From contig QRFJ01000061.1 of NCBI GenBank assembly GCA_006176705.1, forward strand, positions 1,690,989 through 1,754,988: a DNA stretch of 64,000 nucleotides, written 5' to 3'. A program made the translations under genes and the position numbers. Of this stretch, positions 59,232-64,000 are shown piece by piece. The DNA is from Cocos nucifera (lineage: Eukaryota > Streptophyta > Magnoliopsida > Arecales > Arecaceae). The notes below the pieces were generated by a model that saw only the letters and a list, made by a program, of their open reading frames with translations, ran no database searches and was not told the DNA's origin. Position 1 is the first letter of the stretch. Each line of letters starts with the position of its first letter.

Positions 59232-59830
59232 ACTACCTGATCTTCCAGGGAATCAGAGGCCCAAAGGAAACAAAATCATTTGCCCACCCTATGATACCAT
59301 ACAAATGTAAGTGACGTGCATGTTGCTTAGTAGCAGCTGATACAAGAAAATACCGATTAATAACATCACAAGTTTCTGGAAGCTCAGGGCGAGGCCACCA
59401 TTGTCTTGTGCGAGGGAAATCAAACATCTTCCAAGAAAAAGAAAATAGAGAGCTATAACAAGTAGCATTTCAAAATGAATGTTCATTACAACAGCTCAAC
59501 ATTAACTGTTACACAAAAATTATACATTTATGTTAGTGATTGACAATCAAAGCATGTTATTCAGACACAGCAAAAAGACCACCTGCTCTTTTCAGGAGTA
59601 ATGTACTGTAACTTGAGGGGAAAAAAAAGATGTCTAAATAATCTCCCGCAACAGATGGAGGCTTCAGCTGACTGGAAAACCTAGGGAAAAATAATATCAA
59701 TGGGGAAAAAAAATATATGAATCCAAATATCAGCTACTCTCAAAATGGTCACAGGCTCTTCTCTGATGATGCAATGATGGCCCAAAAAAACAAACATATC
59801 CAGGCCCAAGTATGAATTAAATGGCCTACT
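57961..59830. other. Downstream flank / 3'UTR side of the TIM44 gene
   Basis: AT-rich, with a (GA)n microsatellite at 59199-59230. The minus-strand frame 59427-59233 (MFDFPRTRQWWPRPELPETC...) looks protein-like in composition but lies downstream of the TIM44 stop and has no identified partner exon. It may be 3'UTR or a fragment of something else. Confidence 0.4.
59199..59230. repeat. (GA)n microsatellite
   Basis: Sixteen uninterrupted GA dinucleotides. Confidence 0.95.
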
Positions 59831-62800
59831 CTAGATCAGAGCTTGAACACCAAGTTGCTGCATTTCTCGTAATTTCCACACAGGGTAATAAGCTCCCTCT
59901 CCAAGCTCCTCGACGTCCATTTGCTGCATAGCCCAAGCATAATATACAGTATGGATTGTATCCTGCAGAAAAAACACCAAATAATTTGATTCAGAAGGAA
60001 AAGATTTCATCATTTGTAAAATCATAAGAACCCATGCCAGAGATGGCAAATAGATCAACAACTGGAAAAGTATACACCAATTTCTAAAATCCACCATCAA
60101 GCCAATAATCTGAGAAAAAGAATTAAGAATCATCAGGCAATCTTTTCATTAGACACTACATCCATTCTCATGAATTTTAACGAATCCTTTAAGCTTATCC
60201 ATATTATCGTAAGCCCACAACCTCATTCCGCACCCTTCAACATATGTTGGTGCCCCTCTCGTTTCCTAGCCCTGACCAATCTTCATCCTGCATCCTGTTG
60301 CTACATTGGTCTTTGCTCTATCAGTTTATGCAACTCCCTCTAAGCAAACATATTCACAAGTGAAATTTAGCTAATAAGATAAAAAGAAAAGGCTGCGTAC
60401 TGCTAATCTTATGAAGATGGTATTTCTCATTACTATGGCACTTATGTCAACTTGTCAGATCCATTATGCTTTAAATACGTTAGGTTTTGAAGGCACAGGA
60501 ACTAGTTCTGACAATTATGACTGACTTTCTGTAATGCATCTATGAAGCAATGCACAACTTTTGATTCTCAACAGTAGGTTTGGTTTAAAAAGCAAATAAC
60601 AAAGGGCTTTCAGGGGTCCATCTTGAAGCGACCACCAACACAGCAATTAAAACTGAATAACCCAAAATAATGAGGAACCTATAATCCTAAATATGTGGAA
60701 AAAGAAACACAACCAAAAAACAATGAAATCTATCAGAAGGATGTCAATCAAAAGGGAAGGACAAAGGGAACATGGACACATATGACGTTATGGTAAAAAA
60801 TAGGCAAGAACATTTGGATGAAGAAAGAGAAGGGGGTAAGAAACCTTCCTGTGTAAGGCAAAATCACTGCACTTGACAGGGGGCAAGCAAAGACGAGGTG
60901 GTGGAGGGGCTAGAAGGAAACCAAGCCAACCACCAGCACGGTTTTGAAGAAGGAACAGAAATAGTGTGGGACAAAGAGAAGGAACAAAATAATAGAACAG
61001 TAAAAGTAGAAGAAAGATGAGCAGCTTGGGCTCTACATCCATGAAGTCGGGAAGGAGGAGGGGTTGAAATCTATGTAAGGACAATTTGCAAGACATGACC
61101 TACTGTCAACCTTTGGATCCCCATAGAACAAACTTAGTTCACCTAATCAGTCCCTTACTTTCCTATGGTCTAAAAAGAATGTAGTTTACAGTAAATCTCA
61201 CTTGTATATGATGTCTCTGGAAGATATACAAGTAACCTTGCAGCTGTCACGTGACAATACAAGAGGGGCATAAACAACATCTACAAAATCAATCTCTGTA
61301 TACAAAAAAAAAGGATAAAAATAAAATAAAAAAATAAAAAAAACAGCAGAAGACAGAGAAAAGTTGGGCAGAAGAGAGTCCAGATATGTCCAAGAACCAA
61401 ACAACCAACGTATGATATTCCAGCAGAAGTTCTATTCCTCATTAAGTACTTCTAGGATGCACAAAAAAATGTTGCTGAAATTGCAATTGTACAAGCAAGG
61501 ATTTCCGTAAATGTAGGACATGCCCATGTACATAAACACAGAAGAAATGTGTGTATGCGCAAAGAATGGTTTGAAGTTCATTTGTGTTACATACAGTTCA
61601 TGAAAATCCCACAAAAATTAGGTATCAACTTCATATCCATATAAATAAGCTAGAATTTTGTCATACTGCAGTATGAACCATCTGAAGAGAATATTTAATT
61701 GTGCATGAGAAATGCAAAAGGAAAGCTTTTCGTTTCTAAGATGAGGATCCAAAATAAAGCTTCCTCATATTTTTAACACGAGTGAAGAATATGATAAATT
61801 AAACTGTGGTGTACAAAGTAGAAGACCTGTCTGCAATAGTTCTCAGAACTAGTATCAGGATTTCGGAACATGGATCAACACAACAAGACCCTTTAACACA
61901 CTAGATTCAAGCCCATCTCTTTTACATACTGCTAACAACCCCCCTTGTCCAGAGGTATGGATACACCAACATCATGTGTAAAAGTGCAAGCAAAAAGGAA
62001 AATTGCTCATTTGTAAGCCTTATATTCCACTTAATTAACTTTACTATCTTGAGAAATTGTAAATCGGAGATTTTATGTTCTGTTGTTGGGACCTTCATAA
62101 AAAAATCAAGAGATATGAAATGCGTTGCTGGACTTGATAAATTCAAATATGGTAAATGTATCTCCTAATAGTAATACTGATACATAGGTATAGCAATATA
62201 TTATAAAGAAAGGGTTAAACATCCAAAGTTTACAAGGAAATAGAAGATCACTGAAACGAATCACATAAGGAGATATGCCCCCTCAAAGAGGCAAAAGGAG
62301 TGCAGCCTCTTTCAGATACCTCATTACGACATAATTTTTTCTTTATTACCCACAGAACTATTAAAATTTAAATATTCCACTCTTTCTGCTTTCAAAGGCC
62401 GAATCTGTACCAAGGACTATCAGGGAACCCTCAAAGATACCATTCATATACAATAAGAACTATACTCACAAGTTTCCATGGTGGTTTACAGCATCAACTA
62501 AGTTGACTGTTTGACTCAAAGCATCGACAATCAAGAACAAGAAATTAAAAAAAGGTGACCTAGTTGGATGTGAAAACTTAAAAACAAGATTCCATCAGGT
62601 CTGATGGAATTTTTATTAATAGATTTCATTAAATCCGAAAATAATAAATGTAATCTCTTGAAAAAAATCATTGGCAATATTAAGAATATATATATTTGAT
62701 TAGGAAAGCAAGATATGTGTGCTCAAAATGGTAGAAGAAAGATATTAACACTTTGCAGAGATTTTATGCTTTTTCAAGCTTTGTAACTAAAAGGAATAAA

Positions 62801-63294
62801 AGACATCTTTTCTGAACCTCCTTGAGCATTCTGGTGGATGCAAGCAAGCACTTTCATGAAGCCCATGTTTTACCATATGTTCCATATACAAGGTACTTTT
62901 GATCTGGTTTGAAGTCACTTTTACAGACAGTATACAATCTCAGCACATGAAGATAAGCATGTGAAATGAATGAATGATGATAGATGCAGCTTATCTCAGT
63001 CTTCAACACAATTTATTTTACCTTCCCTCCAGCAGTTATTGATCCCTGTCTATCACGCACACAGTAGATCTGCTGCGTTTGAAACTGCAATTCAATTTGA
63101 ACGAAAAACAGCTCAACAACCAAGGAAAGGGTTCCCAATCTCAGTTATGATTTTACAGAAAAGAAGCATGTGAAGAAATTTTAACAACTAATTAGTGCAA
63201 CAAAGTTATGTAGAATTCTTACAGCTATGATTATAATGGGAGTAGATCCCATCATTTTGGTTTCTCTAACATCAACCTCAGAAATATGTAGAAT
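59831..63294 (-). CDS. TIM44: Mitochondrial import inner membrane translocase subunit TIM44, C-terminal exons (partial)
   Basis: TIM44 sits on the matrix face of the inner membrane and tethers mtHsp70 to the TIM23 channel. Three coding exons are visible on the minus strand: 63294-63223 (ILHISEVDVRETKMMGSTPI then IIIA), 63084-63022 (FQTQQIYCVRDRQGSITAGG then K) and 59962-59831 (DTIHTVYYAWAMQQMDVEEL, then GEGAYYPVWKLREMQQLGVQALI and stop). All junctions are GT-AG and in phase 0, giving 88 residues of the C-terminal Tim44-like domain, which contacts cardiolipin-containing membrane. The stretch ending GVQALI is the characteristic plant C-terminus. The transit peptide, the mtHsp70-binding half and the rest of the domain lie beyond the right edge. 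The 3.1-kb last intron is ordinary AT-rich sequence. Which paralogue it is cannot be told. Confidence 0.93.
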
Positions 63295-64000
63295 CTGCAG
63301 CATCAAACAGAAAAAAGAATCAGACTGGCATGTAGAACTCCATGGTAGTAGGGCCTGGCAGAGTTGTCAGATTTATAAGTAGAATGTAACTTCCAACCAT
63401 GGTGACATCAACAAGATCTGATCAGAAAGTAAATCTGGAGCTTTAAAAACTCATAATTGTGCAAAATTTGTGAAGAAAAGAGTTGGAGTCTTTTTGATTT
63501 TTTTTTTTTATTTGCAATGTAGCATGGAAGAAGAGGGCTTAACAGGATCTAGGCAAATCACAGAAAAATCATAAAACATTCTCAAATTAACTACAAAATG
63601 TGAAAGTAGGTTTCTTTGCTAGGCTAAATTATACTCAAGAGAAAGCATGAATCAACAGTTCAAGTTTGTGAATTATTCAAGAACATTCCAACAAATTAGA
63701 GACTTATATGACTAGGTTCCAACCATAAACAAGAAAATGAAGGACATCCAACATCTTATTTCCCATGCACAAAAGATCTTTGACTAGGTCTCTCACATTC
63801 CAAATGGATAAGGTTTGGTTGTTATTTGTTTTGATTTGAATGAGATTCAAACTTGGATAAAAAACAACCTCTACCTTATCCATGCGCCACCCTTCACTTG
63901 TGCGATACTTTTGCTACATGAGAAAAGGTTTCTCGTGATTCCTTTCCATGCCAAAACAAGTTCACACCCAGCCTATCTCACATCCCTTGTTGATGGGATC
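63295..64000 (-). other. TIM44: Upstream intron of TIM44, no further exon seen
   Basis: No minus-strand segment here matches the preceding part of the Tim44 domain, so the intron extends past the window edge. A T-run at about 63498-63510 is the only low-complexity sequence. Confidence 0.55.

Noticed and set aside
59233..59427. Protein-like frame MFDFPRTRQWWPRPELPETC... as an additional TIM44 exon
   Set aside because: It is downstream of the clear TIM44 stop (59831-59833) and has no counterpart in the Tim44 domain; kept only as a note.

Overview
This is nuclear DNA from a flowering plant. The base composition is AT-rich, genes are split by introns of several kilobases, and most of the window is transposon-derived. 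Long introns, the style of the Gypsy, Copia and LINE relics, and a GC-leaning first exon in each gene suggest a monocot, probably a palm (Arecaceae). That placement is inference, not something the sequence proves. There is no bacterial-type content: no operons, CRISPR arrays or phage genes. I recognise no tRNA or rRNA genes.

Three protein-coding genes are clear. A six-exon adenine phosphoribosyltransferase gene (+, 17957-25447) reads through all splice junctions to 184 residues. A four-exon CUE-domain (ubiquitin-binding) protein gene with a C-terminal coiled coil (+, 30533-39131) gives about 331 residues. The last three coding exons of TIM44, the motor-tethering subunit of the mitochondrial TIM23 import machinery (-, 59831-63294), run off the right edge. 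A fourth locus at the left edge (188-1650, +) has conserved-looking exons and a poly(A) signal but breaks in frame. I do not recognise its family.

Layout: 1-1.7 kb, broken gene; 3.2-6.7 kb, decayed LINE (-); 8.3-8.5 kb, GC-rich promoter-like block; 8.5-11.0 kb, 2.5 kb of degenerate (TA)n ending in a 25-N gap; 11.3-16.0 kb, complete non-autonomous Gypsy-type LTR element (-) with a 5-bp target-site duplication; 17.7-26 kb, adenine phosphoribosyltransferase with a SINE in intron 4; 27.1-27.6 kb, relic of a miniature LTR element; 30.5-39.3 kb, CUE gene with a Copia-like element in intron 1, tandem duplications in intron 2 and a head-to-head MITE pair in intron 3; 39.8-41.0 kb, long-TIR Mutator-like element with 9-bp duplications; 41.2-48.2 kb, gutted chromovirus-like Gypsy element carrying a nested Copia-type solo LTR; 49.25-49.84 kb, 585-bp TRIM; 50-53.2 kb, decayed Copia; 56.6-58.0 kb, TIR element filled with a minisatellite; 59.8-63.3 kb, TIM44.

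The genes are unrelated housekeeping functions (purine salvage, ubiquitin binding, mitochondrial import), not a pathway cluster. I found no convincing new biological system. The most unusual content is a set of small non-autonomous transposons whose boundaries can be read to the base.
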